Source: an uncultured Eubacterium sp. (GTDB taxonomy: Bacteria; Bacillota; Clostridia; Lachnospirales; Lachnospiraceae). From it: 64,000 nt of DNA. Of this stretch, positions 1 through 8,723 are shown one piece after another. Made by a program: the position numbers and the translations under genes. The notes beneath the pieces were generated by a model that was not told where the DNA came from, did not search any database, and saw only the letters and a program-made list of their open reading frames with translations. How positions within the stretch are numbered: the first letter of the stretch is position 1; the number at the start of each line of letters is the position of its first letter. The stretch is taken from positions 121,816 to 185,815 of the forward strand of contig CAJTZX010000001.1 in NCBI GenBank assembly GCA_910584345.1. Reading direction: 5' to 3'.

Positions 1-1058
1 AAGCAGTAAAAAACGCTGAGCTTCTTGTTAGCAAGGCTCCTGAAAATAAGTGGTTTCAGATGGTTTTGTCCTATTCCTATAAGGAGCGCGGTTTCACGCA
101 AAAGGCTTTGCATTCCTGTGCAAAAGCATATGAACTCGGCTGCCGGGAACCAGATTTTTTAATCATGTATGCCAGCCTTTGTGACAACAACCGTTTATAC
201 AGCCAGGGAATTACACTTTTGCTGGAACTTGTAAGTCTGGACATGCGATGGTCAAGAGAAGATATTCCAAATCTGATCGAAGCCTATTGCGGACTGCTGT
301 CTATGAATTATTACGGTCATACCGGATCACTTCCGGAAATATTGGACAGACTGCATAAATTTCTCACACAATACAACATTTATGCAAAAGAGTATATTCC
401 CCGCATAACCTTTTTAATTGCAAATGCATGTATGGACGTACATTACCGCTCTGCTGCATACGAATTCATTATTCAAATCTTTGAAGATGCACAAAAAACA
501 TGCCGGGACGAAGAAGAAAACACCCAAATACAAACAGCCATGCAATTATTTCATTTCCAACGTGTATTGGCTGATTCCCGTATTGGTGAAACGCTGCTCT
601 CTTACTTAGAACTGCTCCATGATTTTCATTTTGATGAAGATGAATCCGACGAAGACGAAGATGAAATGCTGCAGAAGTTTTCCATCACGGATCTGCAGCT
701 GTGCATGATTCAGGAGCGAGAAGACATTTTGGCACAAGCTGAAATTCTACGACAAGATCATCCTGAAGAATATAAAAAAATCGCTGAATTTATTAAAAAA
801 CTGGAAAACAAATCAAAAATACTACTGCTCAAAGATCAGTTGCTCAAAACCTATAAGCGTCTGCAGCCTTATTTTTATGACGGACAATTTTACGAACAGT
901 ATCCGGAAGAAAAGATCCTAGCGATGGGATCCGTTATTCATAAAGGTCTTGAAAGCAAACCTTATACGCGCAGCACAAAAAAAATCGGACGCAACGATCC
1001 ATGTCCATGCGGTTCCGGAAAAAAATATAAACATTGTTGTATGAATAAAAATTCTTGA
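1..1058 (+). CDS. TPR-like protein with C-terminal SEC-C zinc motif (5' end outside window)
   Basis: The reading frame is open from base 3, so the gene begins upstream of the window; the first ATG inside (60) is probably internal. The visible part is helical and repeat-like (for example a WFQMVLSYSYKERG stretch, then repeated A/L/Y helices), which suggests tetratricopeptide-type repeats. A very acidic stretch (DEDESDEDEDE) lies near the middle. The last 25 residues form a SEC-C motif, GRNDPCPCGSGKKYKHCC, a zinc-binding CxC...CC element best known from the SecA C-terminus but also found on many other proteins. Function is therefore likely protein-protein interaction; no enzyme domain is visible. 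It stands alone, followed by a hairpin. Confidence 0.75.
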   Translation, partial: AVKNAELLVSKAPENKWFQMVLSYSYKERGFTQKALHSCAKAYELGCREPDFLIMYASLCDNNRLYSQGITLLLELVSLDMRWSREDIPNLIEAYCGLLSMNYYGHTGSLPEILDRLHKFLTQYNIYAKEYIPRITFLIANACMDVHYRSAAYEFIIQIFEDAQKTCRDEEENTQIQTAMQLFHFQRVLADSRIGETLLSYLELLHDFHFDEDESDEDEDEMLQKFSITDLQLCMIQEREDILAQAEILRQDHPEEYKKIAEFIKKLENKSKILLLKDQLLKTYKRLQPYFYDGQFYEQYPEEKILAMGSVIHKGLESKPYTRSTKKIGRNDPCPCGSGKKYKHCCMNKNS

Positions 1059-1165
1059 AAAACAGTCACCGTATGCTTCCTCTTCCAATATATTATAAAA
1101 AGGGAAGAAATGGGAGAAATGCCGCATTCTAACTTTATCATAAGAATCAAACAACTGTCATTCAC

Positions 1166-1209
1166 AAATCCGGCATTTTAAGAAGCTATGCTTCTGATGT
1201 GCCGGATTT
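1166..1209. terminator. Two-tier hairpin after the SEC-C gene
   Basis: Outer arms 1166-1175 and 1200-1209 (AAATCCGGCA / TGCCGGATTT) pair perfectly, and an inner stem AGAAGC/GCTTCT sits at 1181-1195. No long T run follows, so it may be a weak terminator or another structured element. The same CCGGCA...TGCCGG core recurs at 58761-58806. Confidence 0.5.
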
Positions 1210-1321
1210 ATCATTCTGTAGCAGTCCAGATCATTCCTTAAACTGTTGCGTACCTCCCCCTTTTTATTGATATTGTTATAATTTGCAGAAAAATATCATA
1301 AGAAACTGTTATATATTTTAC

Positions 1322-1350
1322 TTGTTACAAATACGTGAATGTTATATAAT
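1322..1350 (+). promoter_or_regulatory. Sigma-A promoter for the ThrE-type exporter
   Basis: TTGTTA (1322-1327), a 17-nt spacer, and TATAAT (1345-1350). The start codon at 1379 lies about 22 nt after the predicted transcription start, with GGAGG at 1366-1370. Confidence 0.7.
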
Positions 1351-1378
1351 AAGTGCAATGTTTACGGAGGTATGCGTC

Positions 1379-2158
1379 ATGACTGACATAGAATACATAC
1401 TTGATTTTGCAGCTGGCCTTGGCTGTAAAATGCTGGCTGTCGGAGCCAATCTGGAGCGGGTAAATGATACTATGTACCGCATCTGCCGCAGTTATCACCT
1501 GCATTCCATCAGTATTTTTTCACTCAACAGCCTGATTATGATAGGCGCCAAATCGGAGGATGATATCTCCGGAACAAGACAGCTCAGCGTTCATTCTTCC
1601 AGCAATCATCTGGAAAAGCTGAATCGTTTTAATCAGCTTTCCCGTAAAGTATGTGCAGAAACACCGCCGCCTGAAACACTGGCAGGTCTGCTGGCAGAAG
1701 CAGAAAATGTAAAAAGTTTTCCGACAGCAGTCATTATTTTGGGCCATTTAATTTCGATGTCTACGTTGTGTGCCATTTACGGAGGCAGCTTTTCAGATAT
1801 TTTGGCCGTTTCCCTGAACACTTTTATGCTGTACTGGCTGTCTGAATATTTTGATCAGCGTAAGATCAACCAGATCGTCGCCAATACACTTTGTATGTGG
1901 GCTGCAGGTTCTCTTGCTTTATTATTCGTAAAGCTCGGCATCGGACAAAATTACTTTATTATCGTAATTACAAACAGTATGAAAATGATACCAAGCATTT
2001 CCCTTGTCAATGCAGTCCGTAATATTTTGTGCGGCAATGAAATGAATGGTATTTTAGAATTCCTGAAAGTAGTACTGGAATCTATCGCAATCGTGGTTGG
2101 TCTTGTACTAAGTATTTATATGTTTGGAGGCAATGCGGTACAATGGCTGAAAGTATAA
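1379..2158 (+). CDS. ThrE-type threonine/serine exporter, N-terminal-domain subunit
   Basis: A 259-aa protein of the threonine/serine exporter family (PF06738 type). It has the family's soluble N-terminal part, seen here as CKMLAVGANLERVNDTMYRI and later SIFSLNSLIMIGA, followed by about five membrane helices from residue ~115 onward. The start is set at ATG 1379 because GGAGG lies 8 nt upstream; an in-frame upstream extension would run through the promoter. It overlaps the next gene by 16 nt, and the two together supply the two halves that are fused in Corynebacterium ThrE. Substrate (threonine, serine or another small metabolite) is inferred from the family only. Confidence 0.85.
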   Translation: MTDIEYILDFAAGLGCKMLAVGANLERVNDTMYRICRSYHLHSISIFSLNSLIMIGAKSEDDISGTRQLSVHSSSNHLEKLNRFNQLSRKVCAETPPPETLAGLLAEAENVKSFPTAVIILGHLISMSTLCAIYGGSFSDILAVSLNTFMLYWLSEYFDQRKINQIVANTLCMWAAGSLALLFVKLGIGQNYFIIVITNSMKMIPSISLVNAVRNILCGNEMNGILEFLKVVLESIAIVVGLVLSIYMFGGNAVQWLKV

Positions 2159-2622
2159 AATTAATCTTATTATCTTTTCTGGCATCCATTGGCTTCGGTT
2201 TAAAGTTCCAAATGCAGACACGCTATTTGGCATGGGCCGGCCTTGGGGGTGCACTTACCCGTTTATGCTACCTTCTCCTGCTGGAAGTTATTGATTCCAG
2301 ACTCATTTACTCGCTTTTGGCAGCGATGTTTGCTTCCTTATATGCAGAAATTATGGCTATGAAATTCAAAATGCCTTCCACTGTCTTTTTATATCCGGCC
2401 ATTATCCCTCTGACGCCGGGCAGCTTAATCTATAGTACCGCCGTCAATTTTTTGCTAAAGGATACTGCTTCGATGTGGCAAAACGCTGCTGACTGTGCTT
2501 CTATTCTATTTGGCATCAGCATAGGGTTCGTACTGATTTCTACATTTACTTATTATCGAAGAGTTTATTTTCTGGGAAAGGATATCGCATCACATTTACT
2601 GCATCATCCTCATAAGAAATAA
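2143..2622 (+). CDS. ThrE-type exporter, C-terminal-domain subunit (DUF3815 type)
   Basis: A 159-aa integral membrane protein with about five hydrophobic helices. It matches the second, short component of split ThrE exporters (PF12821 type), including the family-typical segment FLYPAIIPLTPGSLIYSTA. Its ATG overlaps the end of the previous gene by 16 nt, so translation is probably coupled; a GGAGG at 2126-2130 sits 12 nt upstream inside the previous gene. The pair is closed by a strong terminator at 2641-2674. Confidence 0.85.
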   Translation: MAESIKLILLSFLASIGFGLKFQMQTRYLAWAGLGGALTRLCYLLLLEVIDSRLIYSLLAAMFASLYAEIMAMKFKMPSTVFLYPAIIPLTPGSLIYSTAVNFLLKDTASMWQNAADCASILFGISIGFVLISTFTYYRRVYFLGKDIASHLLHHPHKK

Positions 2623-2640
2623 AAATAAAAATAAGAAATA

Positions 2641-2674
2641 AAAATGAAACTGCCAGTTTTGACAGTTTCATTTT
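2641..2674. terminator. Bidirectional terminator between thrE pair and flagellin
   Basis: A 12-bp perfect stem (AAAATGAAACTG / CAGTTTCATTTT) with a 10-nt loop, A-rich before and T-rich after. It can end transcription of both the plus-strand exporter and the convergent minus-strand flagellin. Confidence 0.85.
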
Positions 2675-2721
2675 TTCTATAAATATAGTAAATAGTATCT
2701 ATTTTTAACACACAGGCCATA

Positions 2722-4650
2722 CTACTGTAAAAGCTGCAGAATTCCCTGTCTGTTTTGATTTGCCTGTGCAAGCATTGACTGACCCGCCTGTGCAATAATA
2801 TTGGAAGCCGAATATTCCACCATTTCATCTGCCATATCTGTATCACGCACACGGCTTTCTGCGGCCTGTGTATTTTCGGAAGTATTATCGATATTTGCTA
2901 TCGTATGTTCCAGACGGTTCATATAAGCTCCGATAGAAGAACGATTACTTGATACCATATCTATCGCATAATCAAAATCAGAAATAGCTGTCCCAGCTTC
3001 CTCAAAACTCATCACAGATACACTTCCAAGACCTAACGCATCTGTATGCGCATCATCTATCGAAATTCCTATTCCCTGATGCCCAAGCGACCCGACTTGC
3101 AGCATCAATGCCTCGCCATTGCCATTATATCCTCCGCTGCCTCCTCCTGTAAATGTCGTCGCACTCGATGGCGTAAATTGTTGTGTGAAATCAGGAAGAT
3201 AATAATTGGTATTTGGAGCTGCATTATCCAATACATCCGCAACCCCTAAATTTGGCGCAATTACGCTTCCACTGCCGATATTCCCTGCTTCCTTTAACAG
3301 CAGGCTGATAAAATGTGATGAATCACTGTCTCCAAATTTTCTCTGAAAATCACTGATCGATATATATTTGCCGCCTGATATATCATTAATGACCTGATTA
3401 AGCGTCTTACCGTTTTTCATTTCCGTTAATATCTTATCTAACCCGCTGCCAATGGCTGCTGAACTTACCGTATTCGTTCCATCCGCAAGATATCCCAAAT
3501 ACATGCAGGCCAAATAACCTGTCCCATACTGTGATGCTGTCGAACCGCTCGAAAGCTTATTCTTCGCATCTGTAACCACTGCACTGATACTGCTTTCCGG
3601 CATATTTGCATGTAAACCCAATCCGCCGTTTACCCAATCGTTGTAATTGGAACATCCACCTGCTGCAGTTTGCGCCATACCTTCTTTAAACCATTTTGGA
3701 AACTGGTTGCTTTTATCTATCACACCGGAGCTGTTAATTCCAATCATGCCATTTGGAAGCCCATCATCCATAAACGCATGCATCATCTCATGTGCAATCG
3801 TCCCTTCCAACGCTTTTTGGCTGATGGCCGTCAACTGGCCTCCGCTAAACGTAAGAGAATTTAAATTCACAGAAAGATTAAGCTCCATGCTCGCAATCTT
3901 GCCGGATGCATCATAAGAATACCTGCAGGCCACATACGCCAGTGTTGAAGACGGCTCTGTATACAGCTGTGCTCCAATCGTCGTGCTGATATTCGGATTA
4001 TTGGCAAAAGCACCGCTAAATGTACTCAAAATGCCTCCGACCGCTTTTGGTACCATATTATTTGTCAATTCATTTTTCAGCCAGGTCTCTTCTGCTGCAG
4101 TTGCCCTTGAAACACTGCCTGCCGCAGCTGGATTTGTAATCACTCCCGGATTTACCTGCTGTATCCCTTCGCGCATCACTCCTTCTGCCGCTTTCTGGCG
4201 GATCAGCGGATTTGCATTTGGATCTCCCGACTTACTTCCGTCCAGCAGTTTTAACGTATTAAACTCTGTTGTATCCGCTATTCGGTTAATTTCAATCAGC
4301 AGTTCATCTACTTCTGACTGAATCGCCTGTCTGTCTATCTCCGTATTTGAATCATTTGCTGCCTGTACCGACAGTTCCCGGCCACGCTGTAAAATGCTAT
4401 GTATTTCTTCCAATGCCCCATCTGCTGTCTGCAGCAGAGAATATCCATCCTCTGCATTATTTGACGCACGATTCAGCCCCCGAATCATACTGCGCATTCC
4501 CTCGCTGATCGTCAGTCCTGCAGCATCATCTGCGGCACGGTTGATCTTGTATCCAGCTGAAAGTTTTTCTGTGCTTTTTTCTTGTCTTTTTGTAACAACA
4601 TTCAGATTTCTATTCGCGTTCCATGCCTCAATATTATGCTGTAAAACCAT
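2722..4650 (-). CDS. Flagellin with embedded zinc metallopeptidase (flagellinolysin type)
   Basis: A 642-aa flagellin. Residues 1-~140 form the D0/D1 helices (QHNIEAWNANRNL..., STEKLSAGYKINRAADDAAGL) and the last ~130 the C-terminal helices (ENTQAAESRVRDTDMADEM...). The central ~330 residues replace the usual variable domain and hold HEMMH at residues 287-291 and WFKEG with Glu323, the HExxH...E zinc signature of gluzincins. This arrangement matches flagellinolysins, flagellins that display peptidase activity along the filament (characterised in Clostridium haemolyticum). The start is ATG 4650, seven nt after AGGAGG at 4658-4663; the ATG at 4656 is too close. It is the only undamaged flagellin of the three here. 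Substrate is unknown. Confidence 0.9.
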   Translation of the reverse strand: MVLQHNIEAWNANRNLNVVTKRQEKSTEKLSAGYKINRAADDAAGLTISEGMRSMIRGLNRASNNAEDGYSLLQTADGALEEIHSILQRGRELSVQAANDSNTEIDRQAIQSEVDELLIEINRIADTTEFNTLKLLDGSKSGDPNANPLIRQKAAEGVMREGIQQVNPGVITNPAAAGSVSRATAAEETWLKNELTNNMVPKAVGGILSTFSGAFANNPNISTTIGAQLYTEPSSTLAYVACRYSYDASGKIASMELNLSVNLNSLTFSGGQLTAISQKALEGTIAHEMMHAFMDDGLPNGMIGINSSGVIDKSNQFPKWFKEGMAQTAAGGCSNYNDWVNGGLGLHANMPESSISAVVTDAKNKLSSGSTASQYGTGYLACMYLGYLADGTNTVSSAAIGSGLDKILTEMKNGKTLNQVINDISGGKYISISDFQRKFGDSDSSHFISLLLKEAGNIGSGSVIAPNLGVADVLDNAAPNTNYYLPDFTQQFTPSSATTFTGGGSGGYNGNGEALMLQVGSLGHQGIGISIDDAHTDALGLGSVSVMSFEEAGTAISDFDYAIDMVSSNRSSIGAYMNRLEHTIANIDNTSENTQAAESRVRDTDMADEMVEYSASNIIAQAGQSMLAQANQNRQGILQLLQ

Positions 4651-4730
4651 TTCCATACCTCCTTGTATTCTTTTTTCAGAACCATATCCATTTGGTTCTT
4701 TCTCTCTCAGATAACACGATCTTTCAAGTT

Positions 4731-5108
4731 CTAATCCCAGTCTCCTACAGCGACGTATTGCATCTTAGAACCACATTTCGGGCATGTCAGATTATCTTCA
4801 TCCTCTGCCCTGGAAACTGCACCATGGCATACCGGACATTTACTTTCAAAATGGCAGGTATACCCATCCTTTCTCGTATAAGAAAATGCCGGGAGCGCCA
4901 GAATTTCCTGGCAATGGCTGCAATAAGATATTTCATTCTCCATGATATACCGCTTCACTCTTCCTTCGTTCCGTTCCTTTAAAAATGCCTCTGCTTCTTT
5001 CGGGAAAAAATTTGCGATCATACCGATATTGCATCCTCCTAGACCGCCTCCCGTAAATAAATCCTTTTGATAGCCACATTTACAGAAGTATTTTCTAATC
5101 TCACCCAT
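4731..5108 (-). CDS. Small zinc-ribbon protein of unknown function
   Basis: A 125-aa soluble protein with three Cys pairs: CKCG near the N-terminus, CSHC in the middle, and CPVC...CPKCG near the C-terminus, so at least one zinc ribbon is likely. I do not recognise a family. The start at 5108 is set by AGGAGG (5114-5119) five nt upstream. It has its own strong promoter (5156-5184) although it lies between flagellin loci, so it need not be a flagellar gene. It could be an RNA- or protein-binding zinc protein. Confidence 0.75.
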   Translation of the reverse strand: MGEIRKYFCKCGYQKDLFTGGGLGGCNIGMIANFFPKEAEAFLKERNEGRVKRYIMENEISYCSHCQEILALPAFSYTRKDGYTCHFESKCPVCHGAVSRAEDEDNLTCPKCGSKMQYVAVGDWD

Positions 5109-5155
5109 AACGGCCTCCTTCCTGATGCACAATCAAATATTTAATAGTCCAAACT

Positions 5156-5184
5156 ATTATAATGTATCCAAAAACCATTGTAAA
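5156..5184 (-). promoter_or_regulatory. Sigma-A promoter for the zinc-ribbon gene
   Basis: Read on the minus strand: TTTACA (5184-5179), a 17-nt spacer, TATAAT (5161-5156). A small inverted repeat AATAGT-CCAA-ACTATT (5143-5158) overlaps the -10 and start site and could be an operator. Confidence 0.75.
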
Positions 5185-5200
5185 GCAAAAATTGCTTCTT

Positions 5201-5902
5201 TTAACTGAATAAGCTGAGCACTCCCTGCTTCGATTGATTCGCCTGTGCAAGCATCGCCTGTCCTGCCTGTTCTAAGATAGAACTCTTTGAGTAATTTACC
5301 ATTTCCTCAGCCATATCGGCGTCCCGGAGGCGGGATTCTGCAGCCTGCGTATTTTCCTGTGTATTTGCATTCACAAGTATAGCTGATTCCAAACGGTTTT
5401 GCTGTGCGCCTACTTTAGAACGTTCCTCGTTTAATTTATCCAAAGCGACATCACACGATGCGATCGCTGTAGATGCCGAATCAAAGTCAAGCACCCTTAA
5501 TCCCAGAATTCCAAGCACCCCCAGATTAACCAACGGCCTCTCAATAAAAAATCCATTTAAATTTGTTGTTCCGCTCTGTATCCACAATCAAGGTGTTCGT
5601 ATCATTTGCTGCCTGCACTGACAATTCTCTCATGCGTGCATAATATCTTCAATCTCCTGCATCGCACCATCCGCCACTTCACAAAAAGAAGAGCCTGCCT
5701 CACAGTTATCCACTGTTTTGTCCAGACCCCGAATCTGCCATCTCATCTTCTCTGAAATCTGCAGTCCCGCAGCATCATCCGCACTCCGGTTAATCCGGTA
5801 TCCGGAAGACAATTTTTCCGTGCTCTTTGCCTTTTCCTTACTTGTAACATTTAAATGGCGGTTCGAAAATTGTGATTCCAGATTATGTGCAACTACCTGC
5901 AT
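5201..5902 (-). pseudogene. Flagellin pseudogene (frameshift plus internal deletion)
   Basis: The remains of a flagellin. The N-terminal part from ATG 5902 (SD GGGAGGAG upstream) reads QVVAHNLESQFSNRHLNVTS...ADDAAGLQISEKMRW up to a TGA at 5630-5632. The expected continuation MRELSVQAANDTNT lies in another frame, explained by loss of one base at about 5635. Straight after it the sequence jumps to LWIQSG, which in the third flagellin lies just before the C-terminal domain; about 250 codons are missing and a second TGA (5588-5590) marks the join. The C-terminal part (AAESRLRDADMAEEM...QGVLSLFS) is intact. A functional product is very unlikely. Confidence 0.88.
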
Positions 5903-6083
5903 AGTATTCACTCCTCCCTGAGTACAATATCCATCCTGAATATTTACTGCCGGTTTTAACATCCTATATGTTTTTGATGCAAAAACGGCAGTAAAAAAGT
6001 ACTTATGTAATAATTATTATATCGGAAGATATTGAAAAAACATAATAACAGAACCTTTTTTAACAGCTAAATAATCTTCCTGC

Positions 6084-7680
6084 TTATTGTAATAATGTTA
6101 AAATACCCTGCTGACTTTGATTTGCTTGTGCTAACATTGCCTGACCAGCTTGTTTCAAAATCGAATGTTTTGTATAACCAACCATCTCTTCCGCCATATC
6201 GGTATCGCGTAATCGTGATTCTGCCGCCTGCGTATTTTCCGATGTGTTATCGTCGATTAATTTCGTATATTCAAGTCTGTTTTGCTGTGCACCAATCAAA
6301 CTGCGCGATCCGGATATTTTATCAATAGCTCGGTCCAGGCTTGAAATAGTCCTCCCTGCACTTGTAAAAGAAGATACCCTTAAATTTTTTATTCCAAGTT
6401 CTAAAGTATTCATTTCATCAATGGTAATAAACTGTCCGCTTTCATTCCTTGCTCCTGACTGTATCCACAAATCCATCTGATTAATATGTACCTGTGTGCT
6501 GTTGCTGTAAGTAATATTAACACCTTGCAAATTTGAATCCGCAGCAGCATTTACTATTCCATAATTAAATCGTATAGGCCCCATACTGCCCGTCTGCATC
6601 GTGCCCGAATCCCATATCATACTAAATGCTATATCCTGATTATTTGTATTGCCGCCTAATTTGCTGTCTAATTGATCATAATAACCCCAATCTCCTGTTC
6701 CATCTCTCCAATTTCCAATGAGAACTGTATCGGGCTGCGTTACCCATGAGATTCTTTCAGAAAACGGAAGCTGTATCTGCATTAAACATAAATTCGATTC
6801 TTGCCTGCCTTGTACCGCTATTGCCGACATCATAGGTAAGCTCATAATCTTGCTTTGTGCCATCATGCTGTCCAACATTGACGATCTGAGAAATCTCAAT
6901 TTGCACATTATCTCCAAAATCATATGACAGGCTGCGCTGACAATTGCTTCCATCTGGAGAAATAACCGAACTGCCCACCTGCATGTCATCCAGACTGCAA
7001 TCTTTCACCACGGTATTACCGCTATTGTCCAGATACGTAACACGTACGGCTGAATGAGATGTATTGCCCGAACTATACAGCAGATTCCAATGTGACTGTG
7101 TATAACCGCCTGTCGTTGCCACTGAAAGATTTAAATAATTGCTGCTGCTTGACGACGTAAACGGAAAATAATTTAAATCTGCGCGGCTGATCTGAAAATT
7201 CTGTACCGGTATCTGTGATATCGGAATTGGATTTCCATTTGGATCCAGCATGGGAGTATATCCGCCTTTAAAAATCTTTTGTGTATTAAATTCTGTTTCT
7301 TCTCCAATACGGTCAATTTCTACACCTAAAGCATTCATTTCCTGTTGAATGGCATACCTGTCCTCTGTTGTATTTGAATCATTTGCAGCCTGCACAGCCA
7401 GTTCCCTCATTCTTTGTAAAATTCCATGAACCTCATTTAATGCTCCGTCAGCTACCTGAAGCAAAGAAACTCCGTCCTGAACGTTATCGGACGCTTTATC
7501 AAGCCCCCTGATCTGCCAACGCATTTTTTCAGAAATACTAAGTCCTGCCGCATCATCTGCAGAACAGTTTATTTTATATCCGGTAGAAAGTTTTTCAGCT
7601 GCTTTTCCTTTTTCTTTAGATGTAATATTTAATTGCCGGTCCGTAAACTGCGAAATCATATTATGTGCGATTACCTGCAT
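6084..7680 (-). pseudogene. Flagellin split by a single frameshift
   Basis: ATG 7680 with GGGAGGAG eight nt upstream opens a normal flagellin (QVIAHNMISQFTDRQLNITS..., SADDAAGLSISEKMRW..., MRELAVQAANDSNT) that runs 307 aa and stops at TGA 6757-6759. The C-terminal half (WIQSGARNESGQF..., ENTQAAESRLRDTDMAEEM...QQGILTLLQ) continues in the next frame to 6084. The joint falls at a run of four T (plus-strand AAAA, 6761-6764); with three T the frames join as ...NADTASV-SERISWV... to give 531 aa. The central domain has no HExxH. This may be a true pseudogene, a slipped-strand phase-variable state, or a sequencing error. Confidence 0.85.
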
Positions 7681-8012
7681 TTCATCATCTCCTCCCTGAG
7701 TTAATTCTTCATCCTATGAATCTTGTTACTTATTGCATTTTTCCTTTTTTCTGTAAATGTATATTAAAATGATAAAGCAAAATGGCGCTTTCTATTCATA
7801 CTGTTTCATATTTTTAAACATTCGTTAAACTCGTGTATCTTTCATTGCTTCTGATAAAAACTCACATGATATGTGAATATAAAAATGCAAAAAATTCTGC
7901 CCAAAAAAACAGATACCGTAATCATTCAATGAAAACTGTACCTGCTTTTTCAGACAGCTATCTAATAACATATACAAGCAAGACTATGGTATATCATAAA
8001 ATAATCAGCCGA
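7681..8012. other. Intergenic region upstream of the third flagellin
   Basis: AT-rich, 332 nt between the third flagellin start and the TetR stop. It holds the flagellin ribosome binding site and presumably its promoter. I looked for the flagellar sigma-28 pattern (TAAA-N15-CCGATAT) and did not find a convincing one. No credible gene is present. Confidence 0.4.
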
Positions 8013-8576
8013 TTATTCCTCTTTGCTCCTTCTCATACTAAACTGTTCTTCTGTCTGCAGCGCTTTTACAATATTTTCTATTACCCGCAGCAGCGTTTCC
8101 ATATCCATATCCTGATGATTCCAATAGGCATAATATGCTCCCTGAATGCAAAATGTCAGCAAGATATTTTTTTCTGGATCATCTTTATATTGCGGATATT
8201 TCTCAAAAACCGATTTTTTAATTTCCGTCTCCAGCTTGCCCGCCAAATAACTGTGTCCTCTCCCTGAAAATAAAATTTGAATCAAAGAAATATGTGACAC
8301 AAATGCCAAACATAGCTCTCTTGCCACTACGTCCAGATTTTCAAATGTATATTGCTGTGCATGTGGGATACTTCTTAATACAGACGCGACTGTTTCCGTT
8401 TCTATCGCTTCTGACAACGCATAAATATCCTCATAGTGAGAGTAAAACGTAGACTTATTAATACAAGCCAGACCACACAATTCCTTCACCGTTATTTTTT
8501 CCAGCGCTTTTTTAGAGCGCAGCTCCATAAATGCATTTTTAATCGCTTTTTCTGTTTTTTCCATTCTCAGATCCAT
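8013..8576 (-). CDS. TetR/AcrR-family transcriptional regulator
   Basis: A 187-aa protein with an N-terminal helix-turn-helix (ITVKELCGLACINKSTFYSHYEDIYAL, residues ~27-53) and a helical C-terminal ligand domain. The start at 8576 follows TAGGAG by seven nt; an upstream in-frame ATG lacks a site. It is transcribed divergently from the branching-enzyme gene, and a perfect 15-bp palindrome between them (8667-8681) is a likely operator, so it probably controls itself and possibly glgB. The ligand cannot be told from sequence. Confidence 0.85.
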   Translation of the reverse strand: MDLRMEKTEKAIKNAFMELRSKKALEKITVKELCGLACINKSTFYSHYEDIYALSEAIETETVASVLRSIPHAQQYTFENLDVVARELCLAFVSHISLIQILFSGRGHSYLAGKLETEIKKSVFEKYPQYKDDPEKNILLTFCIQGAYYAYWNHQDMDMETLLRVIENIVKALQTEEQFSMRRSKEE

Positions 8577-8666
8577 ATATATTCTCCTAAAAACGACAAT
8601 ATTCTCATTTCGTTGCTTATCCGCCAAATTAATAAAAATGTCGGTGGAAGCTTTTGGAATTTCCTT

Positions 8667-8681
8667 GTATGATTATCATAC
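8667..8681. promoter_or_regulatory. 15-bp palindrome, candidate TetR operator
   Basis: GTATGAT-T-ATCATAC, a perfect inverted repeat about one base, in the 147-nt divergent region between the TetR gene and glgB. Size and place fit a TetR-family operator; binding is inferred. Confidence 0.5.
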
Positions 8682-8723
8682 CAAAATAAACAACTATTGT
8701 CTATTATCTGCAAGGAGGTTTTT

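Noticed and set aside
6005..6060. A CCGATAT-like flagellar sigma-28 -10 site (near 6019-6025) upstream of the second flagellin
   Set aside because: No TAAA -35 element at the required distance, and the same bases also form a TATAAT-like string; too weak to report.
7833..8267. 144-aa plus-strand open frame
   Set aside because: Runs antisense through the TetR gene, lacks a ribosome site, and has a low-complexity, non-protein-like sequence.
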